This document shows positions 50,913 to 60,040 of a DNA stretch of 64,000 nt, one piece after another (position 1 is the first letter of the stretch; every line of letters starts with the position of its first letter). The translations under genes and the position numbers were made by a program. Source of the stretch: Luidia sarsii (Eukaryota; Echinodermata; Asteroidea; Paxillosida; Luidiidae); the NCBI GenBank assembly GCA_949987565.1, contig OX465109.1, positions 21,348,799-21,412,798 on the forward strand, given 5' to 3'. Under the pieces are notes generated by a model that searched no databases, had not been told where the DNA came from, and saw nothing but the letters and a program-made list of their open reading frames with translations.

Positions 50913-51425
50913 TTGGATACACCAGTAGGGTGTCACTTCAATCTCCCCAATCATTCCATATCAGATATGAGTGTTCTGGGCATAGAATCACTTGGTCATC
51001 TTAGTAATGCTGTCTGTTTAAGCCAAGAGAAAATGTGGATGAAGCGTCTTTGGACAATTCAACCCCATGGCCTCAACATCCAGGAGGGGAATGATGAACA
51101 CCTTGCATGTGAACCAATAACCCCTCCTTTGTGTTCTCTCCCCCACTTCTCTCTTTCACCTTTTCCCTTTGATGTTTCCCCCTTCAACTATCTAATCCCT
51201 ACCCAAACCCCTGCCCTTCCCTCTGATCTCACCCTACCAGCTATCCCCTTTGTCCTCTGTCATTCATGTCTCCGTTACTTTCCCATTCATATTTGTTTTG
51301 TCCCTGTCATTCTGCCTCTGAGAAAGGTCCTGCTAGGATCGAAATGTCAGGCCCTGCTAATGTTTGATATTCACTTTTTGGTCATTTTAGTCAACAAATG
51401 TTATAAAACGTGTTGTTTGCAGTGA
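50913..51425 (+). pseudogene. Penelope-like element, 5'-truncated copy (GIY-YIG C-terminus)
   Basis: The plus-strand frame opens with TPVGCHFNLPNHSISDMSVL and HGLNIQEGNDEH. This is the C-terminal end of a Penelope-type GIY-YIG endonuclease, closely similar to TPVGHHFNLPNHSILDMSV in the copy at 52,253. It is followed by a pyrimidine-rich 3' region and, at 51,314-51,353, by the end motif ctctgagaaaggtcc and taggatcgaaatgtcaggcc, then the tail gtcattttagtcaacaaatg. Only about the last 70 codons of the protein remain, as expected of a 5'-truncated retrocopy. Confidence 0.75.
51314..51353 (+). ncRNA. Hammerhead-ribozyme-like motif in Penelope end
   Basis: The layout is GCCT | CTGAGAA | stem-loop TCCTGCTAGGA | CGAAA | TGTC | AGGC. 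GCCT and AGGC pair as stem I and TCCT with AGGA as stem II. The core resembles CUGANGA...GAAA...GUC, but one base of CUGANGA is missing and stem III has almost no loop. Penelope-like elements are known to carry minimal hammerheads. Similar copies occur at 44,463, 44,508, 50,584, 51,966 and 63,368. Activity of this copy is doubtful. Confidence 0.35.
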
Positions 51426-51957
51426 AGTCGTTATTGTCAGCGAGGTTTACCTATGAAAATACAATGTCAGAGATGTTTGGCAATAGTTCATGATGTGGTT
51501 TAATTGTGTGACGTCACGCCCCTCGGTGGCGAGGGGGGGGGAGCTCTCCCTCTCTCTGGGCGTGCCATGGATGGCACCGTACAGGCAGGTCCATGAGTGG
51601 CTAGGGACAAGTCCATTGGGAAGTGAGCAGTGAGCACCCACATGTCCACCCCCCTCCCCCCACCAAGGCCCCTTAGGATGATGTAGGATTATCCTCCACA
51701 GAGGATTATCTTTCCCGCCTTCCCGCCTCAGCGATCACCGGCATATGACCTGATCCACCACCGAGTCCAAGACATTCTCCTGATGACGGCCAGAGCATAC
51801 TGGTCGGAATGTCGAGTTATCACTCAGGTTCTTTTCAGAACCACACCTCTTCTTTAAGAGACCTTATACATGGTGTCACCGCAAACCTTCCTATATTGAT
51901 TCACACACCATGCAAAGCCTTAAGTCTTATATATCCATTGGGAAGGAAATATCTCAA
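51426..51957. other. Intronic spacer
   Basis: No exon was recognised. Apart from the hammerhead-like motif at 51,777, it shows a G run (gagggggggggag) near 51,530 and C-rich sequence near 51,650. Confidence 0.5.
51777..51817 (+). ncRNA. Second hammerhead-like motif
   Basis: CTCCTGATGACGGCCAG, then a loop, CTGGTCG, then GAATGTCGAG. It has an exact CTGATGA box, a 7-bp stem II (CGGCCAG with CTGGTCG allowing one GU) and a 3-bp stem I (CTC with GAG). The GAAA box is altered to GGAAT. It probably derives from another Penelope family and appears catalytically impaired. Confidence 0.3.
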
Positions 51958-53128
51958 AAATTACAGGGCCTGACATTTAGATCCTAGCAGGACCTTTCTC
52001 AAAGGCAAAGTGACAAGGACAAACACAGACAGACAGTCAGCAGAAGGAAAGTCCTGACACACATGACAGAGGAAGGACAAAAGGGAAGGGAGTGGGATGC
52101 AGATGTACACCAAGGAAGGGGAGATTAGGGAAAACAAACAAAAGGGTAGGGAGGATCAAAGGGACGGGAGGGAGGTGGGAGATCAAAGGAGAAAGCTACA
52201 GGGAAGATGAAGAAAAGAGGTGTTAATGAAGTGAGGATTAGTCATTCCTTTTTTAAATATTAAGGCCATGACGTTGTTTAGTGTGGAGACGCTTAATCCA
52301 CAGTTTCTCCCTGCTGAGGCGGACAGCATCTTTTTGATGGCCAAGAGACTCTATGCTCTGTACAGACATGTCAAGAATGGAATGATTAGGGAGATTGAAG
52401 TGATGGCCCACAGGTGTATCTACTCGCTTGGTGTTGATGGTAGATCTGTGACCATAGAGTCGTTTCTTTAGGCTGCTTCTAGTTTCACGGACATATTGAA
52501 TGTTGCAAACCCTGCAAGAAATGAGATATATAACATTAGTAGTTGTACAAGTGATCATTCAATTGGTCCTGTGCGTAGAGTAAGAGGAGTGTCCAGAAAA
52601 GGAGACTGCTTCCTTCACATGGTTCAGACAGACTACACATTCAGAGTTACACTTGAAGGTTCCATGCTGGGTCTGGGGTGAAGGATCCAAAGAGGGGACC
52701 TCAGCACAAACAATCAGATCTCGTAGGTTGCGAGGACGTCTGTATGCCAGGAATGGGATGTCCGGAACAGCACTGGCCAGACGGTCTGAGGTGTGGAGAA
52801 TGTGGTGATTGTCATTAATAATTTTCCGGAGGGGAAGGAGACAAGGATGAAAGCTGGTGACCAAGGGGATCCTGGGCCTTTTCGTAGGGTTAGGGTTATC
52901 AATAGAGCTTTCAATTTGACGACGACCGTGACCCCTGGCAATTAAATTCCTCTTGAGGTCCTGTGAATGGCGGGAGAAATCTGAATCATTAGACATAATA
53001 CGCCTAAGGCGAAGAGCTTGACTGTAGGCTATTCCAGTCTTACAGTGTCTGGGATGGCAGCTTGAGGCATGGAGATATCGATGTGTATCTGTGGGTTTAG
53101 AAACTTTAGAATACAAATCAGTGGTAAG

Positions 53129-53136
53129 GGTGTCGC
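53129..53136. repeat. 8-bp target duplication, left
   Basis: GGTGTCGC, repeated exactly at 54,121-54,128 on the other side of the hAT-type element. Confidence 0.85.
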
Positions 53137-54120
53137 TAAGGTTGTGCCGGTTTTCGGTTATACCAAAAAATCGCGGTTAAAAAAAACCCGAAACCGAACC
53201 GAAGCCTTTCTGAAAAACTGAAAAACCGGCTGAGACCGAACTGAAAAAAACCCTGTTTTTTTCTTACTGCAGGTCTGTGCTTGTATACTTTTGTGTAGCT
53301 GTCATGCTGTTGGAAAAGTAAATTGGGCATATTCACCTGGCGCATCACAGAGATGTATGCGTTGATATTTCCATGAGGAGCAAACGAACGATCACCAATG
53401 TCATCAAGGCAACCAAATAATTGACGATAAAGATTGTCCCTTGCAACCCCGCAAGCATTGGTACACGATCGGCCTCGTTACATTATATCAGTGTGTCTTG
53501 CGTGAGATTGACGTTCTTTTTTAGCTAACTTCAATGTCTGCACCTGACCCAGCATTGCAATAAAATATTACATGGAGGAACAAAAACCAGACTCAATCAT
53601 GCCGAGGGTTTCGCGCCCGATCCTGTTTGGATCGAAAAGTCCGTTAGAAAATATTGCGAAACACTGCGGTTGTGAAGCTAGCTAGCTGTGTGCATGGCCG
53701 GACGGCCTGTATATATACATACATGTACAGTGTAAAAAAAAAAAAAATGTCCAGGGCTGTGTGCCTGCATACAACGTGCACGTGCTGGGATGAATGCACG
53801 CGCAGCTTGCTACTGCTAGCCAACTGGACTTTTATTTTTCCCTAAAAGTTTACTATGCATTTTTGTAACTACATGTACGTGTTTTATGGGAAAACCAGCA
53901 ACCGTAGCTATGATGCACACCGCTATCAACTACTCAGTGGGTGAAGCTACATTTATGATAACCATGGTAGACTTACTAATAATTATCAGTTGGTTTAACC
54001 CCCCCTTTTTTCTACCGGGGTGGGCGTGGCCAAGGAAACATTACGTCACGGTATACCGAAACCGTGGTTTTATTCCCACGGTATACCGAGTATCTACAAT
54101 TTGAAACCGGCACAACCTTA
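53137..54120. mobile_element. 984-bp non-autonomous hAT-type element
   Basis: The terminal inverted repeats TAAGGTTGTGCCGGTTT are a perfect 17-bp match. The exact 8-bp direct repeat GGTGTCGC flanks it (53,129-53,136 and 54,121-54,128). Eight-base duplications are typical of hAT elements. The interior has subterminal repeats of cggtataccg and aaccgaaccg type and no transposase. It interrupts the Penelope reading frame; dropping the element and one copy of the duplication makes the two Penelope parts contiguous and in frame, so it inserted after the retroelement did. Confidence 0.88.
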
Positions 54121-54128
54121 GGTGTCGC
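54121..54128. repeat. 8-bp target duplication, right
   Basis: GGTGTCGC, the right-hand copy of the duplication at 53,129-53,136. Confidence 0.85.
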
Positions 54129-54914
54129 CGTCTTTCCATATGGTGACATCCAGAAAGTGCGTCTGATGGGATGAGTACTCCGATGTGAACTTGATACTCC
54201 TGTGGAAGGGATTGATGTGTTCAATGAAATCACCTAAACTGCTACTTTCCCTAGTCCAGATGAAAAATACGTCATCGATGTATCTCCACCATATCCATGG
54301 GAGACAGGGTGCCATCTTCAGCATGCGTTCTTCAAGGTCACCCATGAAGAGGCAAGCGAAGGAGGGAGCCATGCGTGTACCCATAGCAGTGTCATGTACC
54401 TGTAAATAGTGTTTGTCCAGAAAGGAAAAGTTGTTCTTGGTTAATACAAGTCTCATTAGGGTAACAATGTCACTAATGGGGGGAGGGGAGTGTCCACTTC
54501 TGACCAACGCTGAGAATTCCTTCCTCATGGGGGATGTTAGTATACAGGGAGGAGACATCAATGGTGCCAATGATGGCTGTGTTGGGAACCTGGTCCTTGA
54601 TGTCTTCCAACTGGGAAGGAAATATACCATCCCAGTACTGGTGTGTGGTCTAGGCTAGGGTCACTCACTAGGGGAACCAGACCCTTGACCGATCACAGGT
54701 ATACCTCAACCAACAACTACAGTAACACAGCAATACACGAGGGAACCAGTGTTACGTGAATCAAAGCAGGAAGTGTTTCATTTCAATCAACACACTCCAA
54801 CAAGAGAGGGCGCTATAGCAATGGATGGTAAAGCAACCTGAAACAAGACTACATTTACCAGCGTTATCGTAGCCCAGCAATTCACTATGGCTCTAGTGCA
54901 GCACCAGGAGACCA

Positions 54915-55074
54915 GGGTTGGATTTCACAAAGCCTTACGATGCTTCCTAAAATTTGTTAACTCAACTTATGATAGATAACCCATCGTATGTTGTGACAGG
55001 TCGTATGGTTTCTGTGCATCGCTCATTTTCTTGCGCTTGATCGTAATTTACGATGGGTTTGATGACATCAACCA
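54915..55074. mobile_element. Short MITE, copy 1
   Basis: It begins GGTTGGATTTCACAAAGCC and ends GGGTTTGATGACATCAACC, giving imperfect inverted ends (GGTTG...CAACC). A second copy lies at 56,857-56,980 with matching interior blocks (gttgtgacagg or gttgtcacagg, atggtttctgtg or atggcttctgtg). Confidence 0.55.
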
Positions 55075-55525
55075 CAGACCCACAACCAGCATAGGGATGC
55101 AGCCCCACACCACTAACAATGTGCAGGTTACAGCCACAAGCCCCAGCCTCTACGTACGATGCACCACACGGTTATAGCCCTTACACCCCAAGCTAGCACA
55201 CAAACCTCTTATGCCAGCACACGCACCACCCAGACAATTGACAGCAACGTACCAGCGACACGGCCCCTAAGCTCAAAGAACACGGGTCTGCTCAACTCAC
55301 GGGAGACAGATGTCAGGGGCTTTGCCCCCTCGCAACTAATGCTGCAAGGGCCACAGCAGGGAACCCCTACCTCCACTGACCGCACCACACAGGCCCCTCA
55401 GAGGGTCCTATACTGTCTCTGTGCAAACTGCACGGCCCTACTACCAACAAGTGAGGAGTAGTGAGAGTGCAAACCTACCAGGAAGGTCTGCCCTGTGCAG
55501 CCAAAGAAAAGGTCCAACTTGTCCA

Positions 55526-55635
55526 TGGGCTAGCGATGCTCACCTTATATAGCCATTGCAGAGCCTCATGCCTGCGCTACGTGGGGAGAGCAGTGACCTG
55601 TCTATCCAATCAGCAAGCACTGGGCGGGGCCTAAT
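55526..55635 (-). promoter_or_regulatory. Possible Pol II promoter (GC box, CCAAT, TATA)
   Basis: Reading the minus strand, GGCCCCGCCC (about 55,630-55,621) is followed by GATTGG, an inverted CCAAT box (about 55,608-55,603), and CTATATAAGG (about 55,551-55,542). About 20 bp after the TATA-like box is an ATG (55,526-55,524) with an open frame of 42 codons beginning MDKLDLFFGCTGQ. The order and spacing are those of a classical promoter, but no gene is recognised downstream. It could belong to a retroelement or be coincidence. Confidence 0.3.
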
Positions 55636-56103
55636 GCTGTGTGACCTATGCTCAATGCCTGTATGTAATCCCAATTATCCCATAAACTTACATTATAATG
55701 TAACTATGGCAATGCCTAAGAAGCTATTAACCATTATCTGTTTTTCCAGGGATCACGCCCTTTTCAGCAGATGCAAAGTGCAATTGGTTGTGAAACAGAC
55801 TATGAAATCTCAGAGATAAAGAACAAAATCATAAAAATAGAAATACATGTATGTTGCAAAAACAGTGTAGCTTTCTGACAACAACAGCAAAAACAAATCC
55901 TTGAAAAATAGGTTTCAGTACTCGTACATTTCTGTAAGACAAAATAGCAAAGACAAAAACCGATAGAAAGGGAGAACAAATGAAAACAAACACACAACAA
56001 TATGACAGATGGGCAAAAAGGAAAGCTGAGAGCCCACAGACAGACAATTTGGGAAGATATTAATTTTGTAAGAAAAGGTTTTGATTGCTCTGTAACACCG
56101 CAC

Positions 56104-56447
56104 CTGTATTCTATGGTTTTCATTATCTGCCACAAGCACCTTGCCATCAGGTGTCACAGCCAGGTCACGTGGGTCGCACAGCTTCCCTGGCTCCTCACCC
56201 TCGCCCCCAAATCGACGACATTCCTGACCACTCTGATCAAAGACACGGATGAGATGGTTCTTCACATCACATACAAACACCTCCCCTTCCTTGTTGCTGG
56301 CCAGTCCCCTAGGATAAAAGCCTTTCTTCAGGGGAGGTAGACATGTGTTGAAGCTACTCTCCAGTCTGCCTTCTGGTGTAACAACGTGCACAGTCTTCAT
56401 ACCAGGATCACTGATGCAGAGTTTACCATTTGGAGTCACACACATTC
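56104..56447 (-). CDS. TRIM/NHL-like gene, middle exon (NHL repeats)
   Basis: A 344-bp exon with acceptor TTTAACAG (ending 56,448) and donor CAG|GTGCGG (GT at 56,103-56,102). It encodes GMCVTPNGKLCISDPGMKTV to DNENHRIQ, with three NHL blades whose signatures are PNGKLCISD, NKEGEVFVCDVKNHLIRVF and CDPRDLAVTPDGKVLVAD followed by NHRIQ. The first codon is split: one base comes from the previous exon (phase 1), which ends in VT, giving VTGMCVTP. The exon ends in phase 0, matching the last exon. Both phase agreements make the three-exon model secure. Confidence 0.88.
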
Positions 56448-56518
56448 CTGTTAAACAAATCACATGAAATACAGCTAGTACTGAAAGCTGCTTGGAAAAA
56501 CAGAAAGAAACTCAGGTA

Positions 56519-56607
56519 GTGGTGGCTCAGGCGGGCTTCAAACCATGACTCCTACTTTCTAGTGGTCTAACCACTTGGCCACCAAGCTGGTCAAGGTCAT
56601 GTGATGG
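56519..56607 (-). repeat. tRNA-derived SINE, copy 2
   Basis: On the minus strand GACCAGCTTGGTGGCCAAGT gives an A-box region (TGGCCAAGTGG) and GGTTTGAAGCC gives a decayed B box. The 5' flank (gaccttgaccagc) is shared with the copy at 43,446. It lies 70 bp upstream of the middle NHL exon, in the intron. Confidence 0.6.
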
Positions 56608-56856
56608 AATTGAAAAGTGACAGTTGCTGTGGTCAGTCCCAAGTATATTATGATTCAGTGTCTGAGAGTTTCTAATCTATACCACAATTTACCAGTTTAC
56701 CAGTTTACCTGGTTTTTCTGTGGTACATGTATGTTGTGGTATACTGTCCTCTGCACATGCACACAAATGCCTGTGGTATTCTGTGGTATATGGCCCTGTA
56801 CCTACCGGTACTTAGCATATTGTGGTTCCCTGTGGTATAGTGTAAATGAAAAGTCC

Positions 56857-56980
56857 AGGATTTCACAAAGCCTTCTGATCACCAATCATAAGTTGTCACA
56901 GGCTGTACTGTAGGGCCTATGGCTTCTGTGTATCATTCATTAATGAGTCGTAAGTTACCATGAGTTTGATGAAATCAACC
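56857..56980. mobile_element. Short MITE, copy 2
   Basis: CCAGGATTTCACAAAGCC to GAGTTTGATGAAATCAACC, the partner of the copy at 54,915, about 36 bp shorter with many substitutions. Confidence 0.5.
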
Positions 56981-57518
56981 ACAGGTCTAACTTACTGGGA
57001 TCATGGGATGCATCTCAAATTCTCCAAACCACCAGAAGAAATTGGAGGATTGAGGTGCGTAAGGGTTTTTGACTGCTTGAAATCTGTTTTCCCATTAAGA
57101 TAAAAAGATGAAACTTAGCCATTTCCAGAAACCTCAAACAAGGGAAAAAAAAGTCAAGGAAACATGTTTCCAACTGCTTGCCGACTACATGTAACATGAC
57201 CTGAAGGGACTTTGAAGCAGGACTTTGCTTCAAGGGGAATGCAACCCAAACAATCAAGTTTGCTTAGGGCCTATCTGATTGGGTGTTAAAAACAACCTAC
57301 AATTACCTATGAGCTACTCACGTACAATTTTCATAAAGAGGGAAAATTCATGGAATTAAGTGGTTGAATTTGCGTTCCTGTACATGTACGTCGCCATCTT
57401 TTCGAAGGGGCCGCCGCTGATTGTGGGGGTGTGATGTTTTTGCAGAGAACTGCCGTATGAGGTACCCGGATGTGCCCCCTACTGCATGCAGTTTGTGTAC
57501 ACTCGTGAGCTACTGTAA

Positions 57519-57746
57519 ATGATGGTGTACTGCCAGGCTTTTGGCTGTAAAAATGCCAGCGGGAAAAAGCTGGAAAACACTTTCCATGCAATTCCCAACA
57601 AGGACAAGAAAACTGAGTTACTTAGGAAGTGGGCTGCGGCTACCAAAGTGGAGAAATTTCTCAAAATTGGCTACCAATACTCAATAGGCAATACAATAGA
57701 AATGATGTGAATGTGATTTGTACTGTAGCGATCACTTCACCGAGTA
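57519..57746 (+). pseudogene. THAP zinc-finger remnant
   Basis: The frame from ATG at 57,519 encodes MMVYCQAFGCKNASGKKLEN, then FHAIP and RKWAAATKVEKF. This is the first half of a C2CH THAP DNA-binding finger: Cys5 and Cys10 of the frame, and the conserved Trp. It stops at TGA 57,708-57,710, but the second half of the finger, CSDHF (57,724-57,738), is found just downstream in the +1 frame. So a full THAP domain existed and has been broken by a frameshift. In this setting it is more likely to be the N-terminus of the transposon's own protein than of a host gene. Confidence 0.75.
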
Positions 57747-58274
57747 GGATTGGGAGGACTTGCGTCAGTTGTGGGCCAAACTCACTGGCTCGAAATCTAG
57801 AAAGGATACTGAAAGAACATGCAGTTTCTTAGTAGAAAAATTATTCCATATCGACCAGCGGTGGCAACACGTGAATCTACAGCTTCACAAATGTCCTAAT
57901 TGTTTTCGTTTCTGTCCCTGCGTGAATGTTTACTTATTCTCATATGCACGACCTGCCTAGTCTTTCACACAGACCGCTCATCTGTAACTCAATCACACGT
58001 GTAGATACATGTATTTTACATGTACATTGCATACCATGTCATATTTTGTGCTGCAGGGGTGGCATGGCGTTGGGCAGTCTGCGTGAAAGACTAGGCAGAA
58101 CGTGCATGTGAGATCCTTCCCGGTGAAGACTGCAGGAATCAGTTTGATTTCTTCATTGTTAAGCATAAATTAATTTTAAAAATACAAGTACATGTAAATG
58201 TGTATGTTTGTACTATTTTTGGGGTATACAATTTATGTATGAAAATGTTGATTGATAAATTTAGTTAAAATTGG

Positions 58275-58850
58275 GAGGATTGAACAAGCGCAATAAGCCT
58301 TTTCAACGTTCGCAAAGCATCATGGGTATAGATGACAAACTGGCCGTACATGTACATGTATATTTACTGCACAACTCTATGGCAAAGCACGTAAAATCTT
58401 GATATTTTTTTCTCTAAAACCAGTTGGAGTCCAGAAATGAAACTCATCCAGAATTTTCGTCTAGATACCAGGAACAAAATATATTTTTTGTCGGAACGTT
58501 GAGTGGGTAGTTTCAGAGAAATCAGTGGAGATTCCCTTGGTGACTGAATGGAAAACTTGGCGTGTGCATGCAGCTAGCAGCACGCGATGTACGCATTGTG
58601 ATTGTCATCCAGTCACTGATTTCTCTGAAACTACCCACTCAACGTTCCGACAAAAGAAATTATTTTGTTGCTAGACGAAAACTCTGTGTGAGTTTTATTT
58701 CTGAACTCAATCTGGTTTTCGAGAATTTTTTTTAAACAATTCATGAACTTAATACGCGCTTTGCCATAGAGTTGTATGATAAAAATACGGCCAGTTTGTC
58801 ATTTATACCCATGATGCTTTGCGAATGTCAAAAAGGTTTATTGATCAATC
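58275..58850. mobile_element. Foldback element inside the Kolobok-like element
   Basis: A large inverted repeat with its centre near 58,585. The left arm includes ttcgcaaagcatcatgggta (58,308) and cggaacgttgagtgggtagt (58,492). The right arm includes their complements at about 58,620-58,660 and 58,805-58,830. Arms of about 250 bp enclose ~50 bp carrying tgcatgcagctagcagcacg. There is no clear target duplication and no coding capacity. Confidence 0.6.
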
Positions 58851-59122
58851 AGACACGGTTGCCGTCTTCTCCGCAGAATCATCACACCCCCGCAATTGGT
58901 GGCGGCACCTTCAAAAAGATGGCGACGTACAGGAATGCAAATTCAACCATCAGAGGCTCTACAATTCCATGATTTTGTCTCTTTATGAAAATCATACGTG
59001 AGTGGCTCATAAGCAATTGCACGTGTAGGTTGTTTTTAACACCCAATCAGATTAGCAAACTTTATTTCTTGGGTTGCATTCCCCTTTAAGGTAGAAACAA
59101 CTTCAGCAGATGAAGAGCTCAC

Positions 59123-59996
59123 CTGTTACTCCTGAATACAGGGAAAACACTCTCTTTGTCTTCAGCTCAGATCCACAGACTATGATTTGGATGCTGATCC
59201 ATGACCCAATGGCAATGTCACCATTTGGAAGCTGAGCTACACAGGATGGATACTGGAGGTCAGTGCCTGTCCTGCAGCCAATGGCACGCATTGCCTTGGT
59301 CTTGGCAAGGTAATGTGTAGTCATTGCTGCAAAACTGGGCTGTGTCTGAGGGGGGATGGGAGGCACTTCATAAGTGATGTCTTCTGTCTTAATTCCACCC
59401 CAAGACGAGACATCCGCAAGAATACTTTCATATTTGTCATCATCAGTGTCCAGAGAAAGCTCTTTGACGGGAATCAGGATCTTATCTTTGAAGTACCGGT
59501 ACATGTAATTAATAGTGTCCTGATTCTCCTTAATCATTTTGTCAATCTCCTCTGGATCAGCCTGATTATGTCCCTGCAAGGATGCTGCTGACTGTGCCAT
59601 CTTGTTACAGAATATCTGAAGGGCTTCTTGTCTGGCTTTGAAATCTTTCTTCATGGCTGTCAGAGGGGACATGCTTTCTTGGAAGGCATCTTCTAAGCTT
59701 TGAAGGAGCTGCTGCTTCCGTTCAGTGGCTGCTCTGACAATCCGGTCCATGCAATCCTCGATGGTCTGTTTTGCAGATTCCATTGTCTTTAAGAGAGTGT
59801 CCTGTCTCCCCTGAGTCTCATTGATAGCCAGCTCCAAAAGCTTTCCAGAGTGAGAAGCATCTGCCATTGACTGAGAAGCCCGGTGCATCAAAGCCATGAA
59901 GGAGGGAAGGAGTCCTTCCATCTCAGAACCGGAAGTCTGCGATGCACTCTTTGTCTTCCCACTGGCAGTAGACGCTGAGTCTGACCCATCCGACCT
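59123..59996 (-). CDS. TRIM/NHL-like gene, coiled-coil exon
   Basis: An 874-bp exon with acceptor TTTCAG (ending 59,997) and donor ACAG|GTGAGC (GT at 59,122-59,121). It encodes RSDGSDSASTASGKTKS, then about 130 residues of helical, heptad-rich sequence (LLKTMESAKQTIEDCMDRIV, then ERKQQLLQSLEDAF) like the coiled coil that follows the B-box in TRIM proteins. A linker is followed by the first NHL blade (LQYPSCVAQLPNGDIAIGS). The exon ends with one base of a Gly codon, completed by the next exon. The start codon, RING and B-box are not in the window and should lie upstream, beyond 64,000, or be absent from this protein. TRIM-NHL families are strongly expanded in several marine invertebrates, so orthology to TRIM2, TRIM3 or TRIM71 is not claimed. 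Confidence 0.85.
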
Positions 59997-60040
59997 CTGA
60001 AAGGAACAAAGAATGACCTTCACAGGAATGAGATGTCTTG

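Larger units (their letters stand above)
52253..54630 (-). pseudogene. Penelope-like RT/GIY-YIG polyprotein, broken
   Basis: The RT motifs are DVSSLYTNIPHEEG (54,562-54,520), then, in another frame, GTRMAPSFACLFMGDLEE and the catalytic WWRYIDDVFFIW (about 54,290), ending FLDVTIWKDGD at the hAT element. Beyond the insertion the frame resumes with KPTDTHRYLHASS, passes a Cys-rich linker (FKCNSECVVCLNH), meets an in-frame TGA (52,559-52,561) and continues into the GIY-YIG endonuclease NVIYLISCRVCNIQYVRETR and SLKKRLYGH. The usual YVG is YVR here, a loss at a key glycine. The breaks are therefore one frameshift near 54.48 kb, one nonsense codon and one insertion. Such elements prime on chromosomal ends or nicks made by the GIY-YIG enzyme; this copy cannot encode a working protein. 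Confidence 0.88.
51958..54640 (-). mobile_element. Penelope-like element A, 5'-truncated, interrupted by a hAT element
   Basis: Minus-strand retroelement with RT (54.6-54.12 kb), linker (53.12-52.56 kb), GIY-YIG domain (52.56-52.25 kb), a GA-rich 3' region and the family end motif at 51,966-52,002. A 984-bp DNA element splits it at 53,137-54,120. Net of that insertion it is about 1.7 kb. The N-terminal part upstream of RT motif A is not recognisable, so it is 5'-truncated. It lies in an intron of the NHL gene in the same orientation. Confidence 0.85.
54641..56103. other. Intron between NHL exons: MITE, promoter-like cluster, rest unassigned
   Basis: It holds the short MITE at 54,915-55,074, a GC-richer stretch at 55,080-55,640 and AT-rich sequence up to the splice donor at 56,103. 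The 100-codon open frame at 55,159-55,461 is Thr/Ser-rich and has no recognised domain. Confidence 0.5.
57233..59085. mobile_element. TTAA element with long inverted ends and THAP remnant (Kolobok-like)
   Basis: The ends are AGGGGAATGCAACCCAA at 57,233 and, inverted, at 59,085. The inverted repeats continue, with substitutions and indels, for roughly 240 bp (ctgattgggtgttaaaaaca, gagctactcacgta or gagccactcacgta, catggaatt, ggttgaatttgc, tcgccatctttt). The right flank is TTAA (59,086-59,089); the left is TTCA (57,229-57,232), one change from TTAA. Kolobok elements combine TTAA duplications with a THAP-bearing protein, and a THAP remnant is present inside. The length of 1.85 kb is too short for a full transposase. 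It begins 38 bp after the splice donor of the coiled-coil exon. Confidence 0.7.

Noticed and set aside
55159..55461. 100-codon plus-strand open frame
   Set aside because: It is Thr/Ser/Pro-rich with no domain and lies in the intron of the minus-strand gene. No splice or start evidence supports it.
57519..57710. Host THAP-domain gene
   Set aside because: The finger is frameshifted and lies inside an element with long inverted ends and TTAA-type flanks, so transposon origin is more likely.
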